Origin: Rhizophagus irregularis | Lineage: Eukaryota > Glomeromycota > Glomeromycetes > Glomerales > Glomeraceae | Assembly (NCBI RefSeq): GCF_026210795.1 | Contig: NC_089432.1 | Span: 1,302,001-1,366,000, forward strand | Length of the DNA stretch: 64,000 nt | Reading direction: 5' to 3' | Shown here: positions 1-10,683 of the stretch, piece after piece | How positions within the stretch are numbered: the first letter of the stretch is position 1 | Layout: every line of letters starts with the position of its first letter | The notes under the pieces: model-generated | The model's database searches: none | Told to the model about the DNA's origin: nothing | The model's input: only the letters and a program-made list of their open reading frames with translations | Translations under genes and position numbers: made by a program

Positions 1-678
1 CAAATATCGAAAGTTTAGCGGTACAGAAATTCTCCATGTAAAAAACGAAAAATTTTAGTAATAATTTTTGTTGTAAAATGACCAAATTCTCAAAAAATTT
101 TTATTTTACATATGTTCAACGCCTCAACCTTTAAAACTAAGATATCATATACGTACTATCACGACAATAATTAGTAATTCTTAATTCGAATGCAAATCCT
201 AATACTGCTATATTATAAGCCAAATAATAGGGAGAATCGGATGTTTATTTGTGCCTTTTGTGCCTATCTATTATATTGATTATACGCTATAATTAATAGA
301 ATTTAACTAAGTTTGCTCTGGAAGATTATTCGAAGATTATATATACAAATAAACAAACAAACAAATAAATAAGACAATGACGTTTTTAAACCCATGAATA
401 GTTTCACAAGTGTAAATCGCTAATAAATCACACGAATTGAGGCTGTACATATTTATAGAACAAAGATATTAAGATTTTAAGAAAGCAGAGCAAATCATCT
501 GCTTCTAATAATAAATTCAAATTTAACATGATAAACAGCTTGACAAGGTAAAAATTTTATCATTATACTCGAAGCATTGATCCGATACTGCGGTATAACT
601 TTTTATCGAGTTTCACCGCGCGTAGAAATAAAAAATGCCAAGAAAACTATTTTTAGAAGCGAGCGGGTTCGGAACTCC
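1..678. repeat. Upstream-region duplicate, copy A (in front of HMG gene)
   Basis: This segment aligns almost base for base with 1916-3062. Shared landmarks are the 'gcggtacagaaatt' start, the 'tgttcaacgcctca' block, 'catatacgtactatcac', the 'gaggctgtacatatttatag' block and the final 'gcgggttc.gaact'. Copy A lies directly upstream of the MATA-HMG gene at 806 and so probably holds its promoter. It lacks the two MITEs present in copy B, so it preserves both empty target sites (tataCAAataaac near 353 and ttCTAataa near 506). Similarity stops about 125 bp before the start codon. Confidence 0.85.
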
Positions 679-805
679 AGATGAGCGTCATACCATGTAT
701 TAAAAGAAATTAATATATCGATATTTTTGCTATAAAATGGCCAAATTTTCCACGTCTCTAAAGAAGTAAATGAGATTCAAATTTATTTAGTTAGTAATTT
801 TCAAT

Positions 806-1366
806 ATGCCCAAAATCTCTTCAAATCAACAATATTACAAAAACGGCGAAAACTCCATTATTCTCAAACCATCATTTCCTTCTACTTTAATGATGGATGA
901 TCTAATTAAAAAAAACAATACTAATAATAATCCAAAACCTCTTCCAAACGCTTTTATTGCATATCGAATGGCATTAATGAAAGAATATCGCATTAAAAAT
1001 TGTAAATTACCTCCTATGAGTAAAGTTTCTAAAATCGCAAAAAATTCTTGGAACATGGAACCTAAACACGTAAAGGATTATTATGAATCACTTGTTAAGG
1101 ATGTAAAATCAATTTATAAACAAAATAATATTCAAATCGTGTTGGATAAACACATGAGCGGCATGGTAAATAATCAAGAAAGTTATGACACAGTCGTGAA
1201 TGAAAATCACCAGACTCAGAATTCTGGTAATGCTGAGAATTCTATCCATGATAATAAATTTAGCTCTCCTAGTGTCAGTTCAACTGATAGTTTGACTACT
1301 TCGATCAACGATCGAGAGTACATTAAAGTGTTGGAACAAACAATTGATTATTTACTTAAAAATTAA
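806..1366 (+). CDS. MATA-HMG-type HMG-box protein
   Basis: This is a 186-aa single-exon ORF. Residues about 43-105 form an HMG box of the mating-type MATA-HMG kind (PNAFIAYRMALMKEYR, then PPMSKVSKIAK and WNMEPKHVKDYYE), the DNA-binding fold of fungal mating-type and Ste11-like regulators. The rest is low-complexity and N/S-rich, ending in a short conserved tail NDREYIKVLEQ. The start is supported by the paralog at 6505-7329, which also begins MPK. The box is intact with no frameshift. Rhizophagus genomes carry dozens of MATA-HMG genes; most are not shown to act in mating, so a nuclear DNA-binding regulator is as far as the sequence goes. The upstream region is duplicated at 1916-3062, but that copy has no gene behind it. 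Confidence 0.88.
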   Translation: MPKISSNQQYYKNGENSIILKPSFPSTLMMDDLIKKNNTNNNPKPLPNAFIAYRMALMKEYRIKNCKLPPMSKVSKIAKNSWNMEPKHVKDYYESLVKDVKSIYKQNNIQIVLDKHMSGMVNNQESYDTVVNENHQTQNSGNAENSIHDNKFSSPSVSSTDSLTTSINDREYIKVLEQTIDYLLKN

Positions 1367-1915
1367 TTGATTTATGTTTACAAATCTTAAAAAAAAAGCA
1401 TTGACCGTGAAATTGAAAAATAGTATTTATTTGTTTTTTTACACATAAATTTAATAGGTATATGAAATCCATTTAATATTTTAAATGGAGCTTATGTCAC
1501 ACAGGAATCCACTAATATGCTTATGTTACACAGAAATTTAATATGCAATTTAATAGATTTTTCCAAATCGGGAAATACCTATGGAAAATATTTAAAGTCT
1601 TCCTAATTATGGTTACTATATGACGTTTTTTTTTTATTCATGACTTTTGCAATTAATAATCAAATATAATTATTTTTCGTTGGTTGGCTTTATGAATTTT
1701 ATGAATTAATTTTAACCCAAATTACTCGTATTTTATTATAATAAATTTATAAGGAGCAAGAATTTTTTTTATAAGTTAATTAAACCGTTTTTTTTTTCGT
1801 TCAATAAGGTTTTAAACATTCATGAAATTGATTAGTTAATTATAATTTCTCTTATCCAAAAAATATTCTATACAAAAAAAAATTCATAATGTTAATAAAA
1901 GTGTTAAAAAATAAA
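1367..1915. other. AT-rich spacer
   Basis: This is the 3' flank of the HMG gene with poly-A and poly-T runs. I see no ORF, RNA or clear repeat in it. Confidence 0.6.
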
Positions 1916-2286
1916 TAAATTCCGAAAATTTGGCGGTACAGAAATTTTCCATGTAAAAAAACGAATATTTTTAGCATTAATTTGTGTTGTAAAATGATCA
2001 AATTCTCAAAAAAATTTTTATTTTACATATGCTCAACGCCTCAGCCTTTAAAACTAAAATATCATATACGTACTATCACGAAAATAATTAATTCTTAATT
2101 TCGAATGCAAATCCGAATACTGCTATATTGCAAGCCAAATAATGACGAGAATTACGAGATTTTAAATCGGAAAATCGGATGTTTATTTGTGCCTTTTATG
2201 CCTATTATATCTATTATTTAACTATACGCCATAATTAATAGAATTTAAGTTTTCTCTAGAAGATTATTCGAAGATTATATATACAA

Positions 2287-2533
2287 CTCTATAAAAAATG
2301 TTTGTCCGATAAATATTCGGAATGGGTTGATTTTTTTCCGGACACTCGCACGCTATTACACAACATTTGGTACAATTTAATACAAGATGCGGAGATTGAG
2401 AATTTTTAACTACATAAAAAAACGTACAATATGATCATGATGAATGTCCAATAAATGTCAAGTAAATGTTCGGAACGGGGTCGATTTCCGAACAAAAAAC
2501 TGAAGTGTTTGGACAATATCATTTTTTATAGGG
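2287..2533. mobile_element. MITE, CCCTATAAAAAA-terminus family, 247 bp
   Basis: The termini are inverted: CTCTATAAAAAATGTTTGTC on the left, and an end reading GGACA...CATTTTTTATAGGG on the right. The flanks are CAA at 2284-2286 and 2534-2536. Copy A of the surrounding duplication has the unfilled site with a single CAA, so boundaries and the 3-bp target duplication are direct observations. There is no coding capacity, so mobilisation would have been in trans. Three-base duplications without fixed sequence are known from CACTA/EnSpm-type elements; that assignment is inference. Confidence 0.85.
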
Positions 2534-2679
2534 CAAATAAACAAACAAATAAGACAATAAAAAAAGAATAGTTTCACAAGTGTAAATCGCTCATAAATCA
2601 TATTAATTGAGGCTGTACATATTTATAGAACTAAAAGATATTAAGATTTTAGGAAAACGGAGCAAATCATCTGCTTCTA

Positions 2680-2865
2680 CCCTATAAAAAATTTTATCCG
2701 TTATTTCTGTAAAAACTCCGTAAAAATGAGCCTTTCACGATTCATTCACAGAAAATGTAAATAAATCGATAAATTCCGTGATATAAGGTTATTAATTCCG
2801 GAAATATGAGCCTTTTACGGGAAAAAAAATGGAATATAAAAAACGGATCGACTTTTTTTACAGGG
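2680..2865. mobile_element. MITE, CCCTATAAAAAATTTTATCCG subfamily, 186 bp
   Basis: It begins CCCTATAAAAAATTTTATCC and ends CGACTTTTTTTACAGGG. The flanking CTA at 2677-2679 and 2866-2868 is a 3-bp target duplication, and the empty site (ttCTAataa) is seen in copy A. A second copy of exactly the same length lies at 34770-34955. It is non-coding. Confidence 0.87.
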
Positions 2866-3167
2866 CTAATAAGATTTAAAATTAACATGATAAAAATTTA
2901 GGACAAGGTAAAATTATATCATTATACTCGAAGCATTGATCAGATACAGCGGTATAATTTTTATTTTATTTTGATCCTTATCGAGTTTCACCGAATCATT
3001 CACGCGTAGAAACAAAAAATGCCAAGAAATCTATTTTTTAGGCGCGAACGGGTTCAGAACTAGGGGTAGAGCGGGATTCCAAGCTGATATATCAGAGTAT
3101 TCACCCTTCTTGCTAGATATTATACTGAGACTTCAAAAGCCTGTTTCCCCGTTGTAATGAATATATA

Positions 3168-3777
3168 GAAAGTAAGTAACGGAAATTGGCAAAGTAAGTA
3201 ACGTAAGTCACATGATCTATTACGTTACTTCTCTTATATAAGGTACGGAACGTAAATTTTTTTGGTAAATACTTTACGTTACTCCTTATATTTGCCACAT
3301 GATCGCGTCATGTTTATTTGTTTATCGAATCTCATTTTCAGTATACTCAATATGGTGATTTTTTTCTTTAAAATCAAAATGTGTGACTTGAATTTAATAT
3401 TTGCAAATAAAATTTCATTAAATAAGATTATTTTTAATTAAATATATTTGCAAAAAATTTTTTTTAAAAATATCTTCTCAATAAAATTTTAAGTTTAACC
3501 GATCAAAAATTAGCTAAAACAATCAGCCATCAGCCGATTAATAAATAAATTACTGTGCATCATGTGACAATTGTGACATACTTGAAAAAAAACCCAGGCG
3601 ATGATCGCTCAGGTGACGTTTAGCAATCCCCCTTATGTACCTTATATATAAAGGGAGTAACGTAAAGTAAATATAATTGACTTTACGTTCCGTGCCTTAT
3701 ATAAGGGGAGTAACGTAAATTGACCTAAATTAGTAATTTTACGTTACTTACTTAGCCAATTTCCGTTACTCACTTAC
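3168..3777. mobile_element. 610-bp TIR element with GTAACGTAA subterminal motifs
   Basis: The left end (GAAAGTAAGTAACGGAAATT, continuing through GGCAAAGTAAGTAACGTAA) is the inverse of the right end (TTACGTTACTTACTTAGCC, then AATTTCCGTTACTCACTTAC). The GTAACGTAA motif recurs several times in both subterminal zones. TA dinucleotides at 3166-3167 and 3778-3779 fit a Tc1/mariner-type target duplication. The interior has no ORF. Confidence 0.72.
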
Positions 3778-3874
3778 TACCTGCCGTTGTGTCAACATTA
3801 TAGTTAATGAATATAAAGCGTTCGCGATTATTATTTTTTTTTTGTTTCTTTGGTTTTAGGCATATATTATAATT

Positions 3875-4281
3875 AATTCGTGATCCGTATAACAAGTAGT
3901 GAAAATCACTATTCAAATTCGGGGGAATAAAAAAATTGTTTTTTGCGATGATCTGTTGACCCAGCAATCCAATTTCGATGAACAATTTTTGTTGTGTCCA
4001 CAAAATAAAAAAAAGATCATCGAAATTGGACCAATAGTAGCGATAATTATAAAACCTATTTTTAGTTCGGAGAATATCGTGAGGAATCTAGACCCGGTTT
4101 TGTAATTATCTCACGATCTATTGGTCCAATTTCGTCGATTTTTTTTTTATTTTTAATATAAAGAACGTGGAGAGTTACATAACAAAAAATGGATCACTAG
4201 AATACGAGATAATCGCAAAAAATGATTCCCCCCGAATTTGAATAGTGATTTTCACTACTTGTTTTATACGGATCACGAATT
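3875..4281. mobile_element. 407-bp foldback element with about 55-bp TIRs
   Basis: Bases 3875-3928 and 4225-4281 are near-perfect inverse complements (AATTCGTGATCCGTAT..., AAGTAGTGAAAATCACTATT, CAAATTCGGGGGAAT; the right arm has two extra As and one extra G). A second inner inverted pair (CATCGAAATTGGACCAATAG against CTATTGGTCCAATTTCG) lies within. The element would form a long hairpin. Target duplication is ambiguous because both ends run into TAATT; TA or TTAA are possible. The short ORFs here are by-products of the palindrome. Confidence 0.75.
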
Positions 4282-4335
4282 AAAATAAAAAATTTAAAAC
4301 TTTCTTGCATATGTAAGAATAGTATCGGGACTTTT

Positions 4336-4740
4336 TGCCGAAAACCGAATGAACGTTTCACCGAATGGTCGGACGTTTCGCCGAATAAAACATTCCGAAA
4401 AATTATTTATTCTATTTGGTCATTTTATTTTTTTTATACTAAAGAATTAGATGAAATTTATCTCATCTTTATAGATTGGTTGTTTATAATATCAGATATA
4501 TTAATCTTTTTTTTACATACTTTTTCGTAAATAAATGTTTTCAGGAAAATTATTTATTGCGCAACAATTAATATCAGTTAAAAGAATTGGTTCAAACGCT
4601 TCATTTTCATTGCACGTTGAATATTTTTTATAAAAATGTTTAATTGCTACCATTTTCGGTGAAATGGAATTCGGTGAAATGGGAATTCAGTGAAATGGAA
4701 ATTCGGTGAAATGAATTTGATAAATTTCCCTTCGGCGAAA
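4336..4740. repeat. Element with decamer-array ends (TTTCACCGAA / TTCGGTGAAA), copy 1
   Basis: The left end carries repeats of the (T)TTCRCCGAA type. The right end carries the inverse TTCGGTGAAA type (4-5 units). The unique centre (attatttattctatttggt, ttttcaggaaaa, gcacgttgaatattttttat) is shared with 23170-23730 in the same order. I know no described family with this design. Confidence 0.75.
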
Positions 4741-6504
4741 TTTTAAGAATTGTATTACGATCGATCAAGTGATTTGTTACACGGAAACGTTGTAACACGT
4801 TTGTAGTAATTAAATTTCCGAAACAGGTTTTCAAATTTAGCAATAGACATTACCTTTTTAATTCAATTTTGAACACAAGAGTTTTTTTATTTAAAAAGAT
4901 TTGTTTCAATATAATTTAAAAAGGACTTATCACAAAGTGTAAATTAATTTTTTTTAGTAATAGTTTTTACTATGATATTTGTAACATTCGTAATTTATTA
5001 TTCAAGAATTGATTTTCAAATTTTTATATTCTCATTAGTTGATTCCTGCAATTATTACATTAACATAAATATTCGTAGAATTTGACGATATCCCGAGTTA
5101 GTTTATTACCACGTGATTAAATGCTAAAAAATAGTAGTTTTAAAATTAAAAAACTTACAGCAATAGCTTTTTATGGTTTAAAACGTTCTGAATGAGTTAA
5201 CACATAACATAAATCGCAGTTAAAATTTATAAAGTCAACATACAAATAATTATTACTAGAAAACGGAAACCGTTAAAGTCGTCGCGCTTATTTACTCGGT
5301 ATCTTTTTTTATTAAAAAAAAAAAAGTAATTGTTTACGAAAATAGCATATAAAAATACGTAACACAAAATAAAATAAGCAGTGTTACAAAATCATCATTC
5401 ATAATCGAAAAAGCAAATTAATGAGGTGACGTCAGCGGATGGACAGAAGGAAAATTTCATGGGTTAATCCAAAATTGTCAGTTATAAGTGCTCTACAATA
5501 GAAAGTCCTTCGCTACGCTCCGGACAATAAAGGACTTGAAAATTTTCGATAAATATGTATACGTTAACAATTTTCAATGTCTTTTTCAGATTGCCAACAT
5601 GAAAGATTAATTTCTAAGTAATTTGAATGTAATTTTTCTTATTTGATTTTGCATCTTGATCAATTAATAATTCATGAATCTATTCATTCATTCACACAAT
5701 TCTACAAAAATAAAAAAAAGTGATTTTTCCTTTATTGTTAATGTTGGAAGGTACGATCATACTATATATCTAAATGATTTTTTATAATAGTAAGAGCCGC
5801 AGAATGCTTTTATATTATATTAACCCTTCAATTCGCATTCATCAACTAATCGTCTGGCCAATAATAGCAAGGATATAATCATTATTTAATAACGTAAGAT
5901 GTTGGATAGGCATTATTAATAAAACTATGGCAAGGATGGACGTGAAATGCCGCCGGTAAAATGGTACAGATGTTCTTTAAATTAGAAAACAAAAGAATAC
6001 TATTTACTTATAAGCAACAGACTTTTCAACTTAGAAAAATCTTAGTTTCTCCTCATAATTTGTTTATGATTCATACGAAAGAATGGACTAAAATTCTTTG
6101 CACAAGTTAAAATGTGCAATGAAACAAATTTATTGTCATAAAGAATTACAGTATTTTAATATAGGAAATATAAATGAAATTACGACTCACGCCTCCCACC
6201 GCACTCATACAAATTAAAAGATCGAAAGATTTAATTTAATCGACATAAAAAATTTTTAATTTAACCACTATATTCAGATTATTCAGATTAATCGTGTTGT
6301 ACGTAAGACCAGCTCGTCGCACGAATTCTATATATTTTTTAACATACTTTATAAATTTAATTTTCATAAGATCAATACTATATTTGCCGTATTATTTAAC
6401 TTATATTAAAGAATTGAAATGTCTTAATGTTAACGTTTCATAATCAATTGCAATTAATAGATTGTACGTATGTAAAACGAAATCATGCCAATTTTTAGTT
6501 TTTA
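4741..6504. other. Gene-less AT-rich stretch with a dispersed repeat
   Basis: I see no supportable gene. The only structured part is about 5424-5535 (gtgacgtca, gatggacagaagg, then TCCTTCGCTACGCTCCGGACAAT at 5506-5528), a diverged inverted match to 24815-24905. The remainder is A/T-rich without recognisable elements. Confidence 0.55.
5424..5535 (+). repeat. Dispersed repeat with a conserved 23-bp GC-richer block, copy 1
   Basis: The block TCCTTCGCTACGCTCCGGAC+AAT (5506-5528) recurs with two mismatches on the opposite strand at 24820-24842. Outside it, both copies also share a GTGACGTCA/GTCACGTGA-like piece, a GGACAGA piece and TTTCAT. It is non-coding and its class is unknown. Confidence 0.55.
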
Positions 6505-7329
6505 TCAATAATGTTCGCAAATTTGCCAATGTGAACCGATTAAGTTCGCGATTATTTGTTCCAACACTTTAATGTACTCTCGATCATTAAGTGTTGAATT
6601 TAATTCATAGGGAATGTCGGGTAAAGAATTAACTAAGGAAATGTTAGCGGTAGGAATACCAGCATTATTATTATTTTCAGCACTAGCGACTGAATTGTGA
6701 ATAGGGTACTCTCGATTATTAAGTGTTGAATTTATTTCATAGGGAATGTCGGGTAAAGAATTAACTAAGGAAATGTTAACGGTAGGAATACCAGCATTAT
6801 TATTATTTTCAGCACTAGCGACTGAATTGTGGATAGGATTTACTTTCTCGAGTTGCTTTTCAGTTACGTCACTTCCTTGTTCCGTGTAATCCATATGTTT
6901 ATCCAATAAAATTTGAATGTTATTTTTCTTATAAGTTGATTTCGCTTCCTTAACAAGTGCTTCATAAAAATCTTTTACATTCTTGGGTTCCATATTCCAA
7001 AAATTTTTAGCGATTTTAGAAACTTCACCCATAGAAGGTAATTTACAATTTTTAATACGAAATTCTCTCACTAATGCCATTCTATACGCGATAAATGCGT
7101 TTGGAAACCATTTTGGTTTGTTATTTGTATTAGCGGTTTTGATTAGATCTTTAGTAGTTATAGTTGAAGGAAAAGCTGGTTTGAGGTTAATGAATAAATT
7201 ATTGTAGTTATTCCCATTAAAATTTGTTTCGTTATTTAAATTGGAATTATCTACATGATCACTAACATTAGAATTAATAAATGTAAAATGTTTAAGACTT
7301 TTTTGTCTTCTTAATGTATTTTTAGGCAT
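6505..7329 (-). CDS. MATA-HMG-type HMG-box protein with a duplicated 44-aa C-terminal segment
   Basis: This is a 274-aa single-exon ORF. The HMG box spans about residues 72-135 (PNAFIAYRMALVREFR, PSMGEVSKIAKNFWNMEP, KNVKDFYEALVKEAK) and is close to the box of the gene at 806. It also shares the pre-box PAFPSTITTKDLIK stretch (PSFPSTLMMDDLIK in the paralog), the LLDKHM segment and the C-terminal DREYIKVLEQ motif. It differs by a longer N-terminal N-rich tail and a perfect-length tandem duplication of 44 residues near the C terminus. It is probably a nuclear DNA-binding protein; target genes and any mating role are unknown. No lesions are seen. Confidence 0.87.
   Translation of the reverse strand: MPKNTLRRQKSLKHFTFINSNVSDHVDNSNLNNETNFNGNNYNNLFINLKPAFPSTITTKDLIKTANTNNKPKWFPNAFIAYRMALVREFRIKNCKLPSMGEVSKIAKNFWNMEPKNVKDFYEALVKEAKSTYKKNNIQILLDKHMDYTEQGSDVTEKQLEKVNPIHNSVASAENNNNAGIPTVNISLVNSLPDIPYEINSTLNNREYPIHNSVASAENNNNAGIPTANISLVNSLPDIPYELNSTLNDREYIKVLEQIIANLIGSHWQICEHY
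6574..6837 (-). repeat. 132-bp in-frame tandem duplication inside the HMG gene
   Basis: Two adjacent units, 6574-6705 and 6706-6837, are each exactly 132 bp (44 codons) and differ at only a few bases. Each encodes PIHNSVASAENNNNAGIPT followed by NISLVNSLPDIPYE and an NSTLN.REY tail. The frame is preserved and the near-identity suggests a recent duplication. Confidence 0.95.
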
Positions 7330-9833
7330 ATTAAATCATACAGTAAAATATTTTCAAATAATTCAAAATATTCTAGAGAATTCTATCTTATAGCGAATTT
7401 AAAATTGACATACGCGAGCTTTTTATATAATTATTTTTCGACAGGTTTATTGTAGATCATTTTTATAAAAATCAAAATAAGTGATGCGTTTATAGAAAAT
7501 TTAATATCTTCTGAACCAAACGAATCTTTACAATTATCCAAAAAAAGGAATTAAGACTCCTGAATTTCATCCAAATGGAGATTTTCCATAACTTCCGTGT
7601 TTAGTATCAAATAATTTATGTATTATTTTATTAGTCCGAAGAATAATAAAGAACTATACACTTCTACGGATGTCCGTCCGGCAACGTGACTATGTACGAC
7701 AATAAGACAAATGGCTATATATAGTGTTTTATAAAAAAAACTCTTAAATGTGAATTGATAGAATATATTTGGTTGAATTTTTTTATAGGGTTAGCTAAAC
7801 TAAATTAAGTAAATAAGCTAAACTAATTGGAGTAACACGTGATTATTTGACATGATTATATTTTTAAAAAAAATTAAATGCACACATTTTATGCAACTGA
7901 TCTAATTACAAATATAATATTTTATTCTATTTTTATCTCTAATTTTATTTTTTGTATGAATATGTAATCTATATAGTGTTCATTAACCATTAAAATATTT
8001 TTTTAAATTATGTTACTATCAGTGACATAATTTAATGTAGATTTGAGCACCTGGAGCGAGTAAGAAAATTTTAGGTTTATTTACTCAATTATAATATTTC
8101 CAATATTGAAAATAATATTATTAATGAGAATAACTCCAGAGCATATCATTATTTCAAAATTTAATTATTACCGCCGATTTAATCAAAAAAATACATAAAT
8201 TAATAAACAAAAATGTTTTCAAATTGGTGCTGAACCTTAACATGTAAAGGATGGTCCTTTGGCCGAAAAACTTCGTAAACAAGTTTTATTCGTAACTTTA
8301 TAAATATTTTTAATGAAATTTCATTATTTTTGTACATTGATCAATTTTACGAATATTTTCTCAAAATTTGGCGAAAAATCGCCATTTTATTTTGTAACTT
8401 ATGTTACACCAATTATAAAAACTTAAGTTATTATCAATTAGTAAATAATATACGATAAATTATCTTTCGTTTTCAAAAGTACGTTATTTTTGTATTAAGC
8501 TTTATCTATTACTCATCTAATTTTAGCTTTTTGAAAATCTTTTTTGCTTATTAAATTTCATGATTTAACTAAAAAAAAAATGTTTTTTATAAAAAATGCA
8601 TTTGATTTCATCATATACTTTGGGCTAAGCTGATTTTGTAATTCAGCGTTTACCCGTAAATTTCCAGAATTTTCGATCAAAATGCAAGTTTCGCAATCTG
8701 ATTGGTGCATATGAAAAATCAGCACAGATTTGTTTATATCAATCATGTTTCAACATTTACGCTCAATTTCATTATTAAAAATTTTTAAATGCAGAATATA
8801 TAATAATATAATTATTTAAAAACAAATGAACGTACATATCATGAATTAATTGAATTAAAGGATAATTATGAAAATTTAAATTATAGACGATTTCTATTTG
8901 TACGTTCAAACACGGGTTTACAAAAAAGTAAATTTTTATGCCGATTATTTAATGTTGGGTAGAATTAAATTTAACGAAAAAAAACGAAAAAAAAAACAGA
9001 TTTCCTTTGAAAATTTATTAAGAATTTTTGCGCATAATTTTTTTTTTCTTTTTAATAAGTCACGTGATACGTGTATGAACACTTAGTGTAAATTAAGAAA
9101 TTTTCTTTAAATTATTAATAAAAATCACGCGGAGATAACCAAATAATCCTCTATTAAAGTAATGTTTGTTATTTCAATATTTAATTTCATCATTAAATTT
9201 ATTTTTGATTTTGCAAACAAAGATTTATATACAGTGTATAACAAATATAATTATTTAAAAACAAATGTAATTATTCGATTTTTTTTTATGAGCATGATTA
9301 TTATTAATAAAAAATACTACAAATTAAAATTCAAACCAATTTAAATATTACTTGTCATTCATAATTTTTCATTATGTCGCATAATAGCAATAATAACAGC
9401 ACATATTTTTTATTCCAGGAGTTATTAAAATTTAATTTCCACAAAAATTTATATACGTGACACATTATATTTATTAACGATGTTATTTATACAGTTTTTC
9501 ACCGAATTATCTTATGAATAATATGGAATAATCCGTTTGAATAATCCGAATTATTCTAGATAACGAACATATGGTTTAATGATTCAATATTAAATTTTAA
9601 CTTTCATGTACCAATTATTATTCTTTAACAAAATGTCAATCATACATGTATCAATATTAAGGGTCAATTAATTTTTGGTATATACCTATATTTTGATGAT
9701 CGTACCTTACTTTTTTTAGCAAAAATATTTTACCCTATAGGGTTATCCGTAGATCCGAATATCAATCCGGATAATAGGATAGTCCTATAGAATTTATTTG
9801 CGGTTTGATATATAGTGAATTCGTTATATAATA
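7330..9833. other. Gene-less AT-rich stretch
   Basis: Only short ORFs of 60-62 codons occur, without recognisable motifs and on AT-biased runs. A solo CCCTATAAAAAA-type right end (TTTTTTTATAGGGTTA near 7779-7794) may be a remnant of the MITE family seen elsewhere. A short palindromic ATCCG/CGGAT cluster lies at 9730-9790. I see nothing else. Confidence 0.5.
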
Positions 9834-10463
9834 CAGTCAACTCTATAAATGCACCCATATAAATGCATACCCTTTTTAAGCTGAAATAAGGTTCTATACA
9901 GATCAGGTCAGATCAGATCAGATCAGATTTAGATAAGATTTGAAATTTAAATGACTATTTAATCCGCCCAAGTTGGGAATTAGTGCTAAATGCACCCGAT
10001 TTTTAAATTCCGTTAATATAAAGATTTCTATATAAATGCATTTACGTGACTTCGTGAAATTTTCACGTCATGTTTTGACTGAAATTATGAAATTATCAAA
10101 TTAATAAAGTGTTAATTTTTTAAAATTTCTTTTAAGATTAATCGTTGAGTATATTATCTAATGAAGGGATTAATTATTAAGTGAATTATCTTATAAATTT
10201 TTAATGCATCCCTTATTAAATTTTGTACATAATGTGATACATTGTGACTGCGGTATTGTTGCGGTTTTACGTTCATGTTCTTGAACTATGAAAAAGTTAT
10301 TATTCTAGCCGATGATTAAAAGTATGATAATTACACATATTTATACATAATTACAGATAATCTATAAATTCATATTCCGGTATTTTTTTTTTATAATATA
10401 AATTAATGATATGCACACTTATTTCCGGTCTCAAGGGAGTGCATTTATAGAGAGTTGAACTTC
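9834..10463. mobile_element. 630-bp non-autonomous Tc1/mariner (pogo-like) element
   Basis: The left end is CAGTCAACTCTATAAATGCA and the right end is the inverse, ...TGCATTTATAGAGAGTTGAA, flanked by TA at 9832-9833 and 10464-10465. CAGT-type ends plus TA targets are typical of pogo/Fot1 elements (established knowledge). A GATCA microsatellite-like run sits at 9901-9932. There is no transposase ORF. Confidence 0.72.
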
Positions 10464-10474
10464 TAGATAATTTA

Positions 10475-10541
10475 GGCCAAATTTGTGGTGCTGGTCAAAA
10501 TTAATAATTCGCTTGACATAACCGGCACTATAAATTTGGCC
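10475..10541. repeat. Short inverted repeat (GGCCAAATTT...AAATTTGGCC)
   Basis: GGCCAAATTTGTGGTGC is paired with GGCACTATAAATTTGGCC around a 35-bp loop. Similar 'ccggcaccacaaatttg' and 'ccggccagaatta' text occurs near 20850, 39010 and 42945, so this is probably part of a dispersed degenerate repeat. Confidence 0.45.
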
Positions 10542-10683
10542 TGGATTAGTATATTGCCACAGTCACATGACTGTTCATTTTAGAAAATACAAGAATATTA
10601 TATGGCTAATATATGCATGGGGGTTAAGTTCGGATACGTTATATAGTATTTTATTATAAAAGTTTATAAAAAATCGGTTTTCG

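Larger units (their letters stand above)
1916..3062. repeat. Upstream-region duplicate, copy B (gene-less)
   Basis: This is a second copy of 1-678, enlarged by two MITE insertions (2287-2533 and 2680-2865). Both insertions have 3-bp target duplications whose single-copy empty sites survive in copy A. Similarity ends at 'gcgaacgggttcagaact' and the HMG coding sequence does not follow. Either the duplication carried only the promoter or the gene has been lost from this side. Confidence 0.85.

Noticed and set aside
3770-4105. Opposite ORFs of 77 and 68 aa
   Set aside because: They fall in a near-perfect palindrome (foldback element) and mirror each other.
8558-8746. 62-aa minus-strand ORF MIDINKSVLIFHMHQ
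   Set aside because: Slightly protein-like, but there is no motif, paralog in the window or splice context.
9901-9932. CRISPR-like short direct repeats (GATCA units)
   Set aside because: It is a simple microsatellite inside a transposon; this is eukaryotic DNA and there are no spacers.
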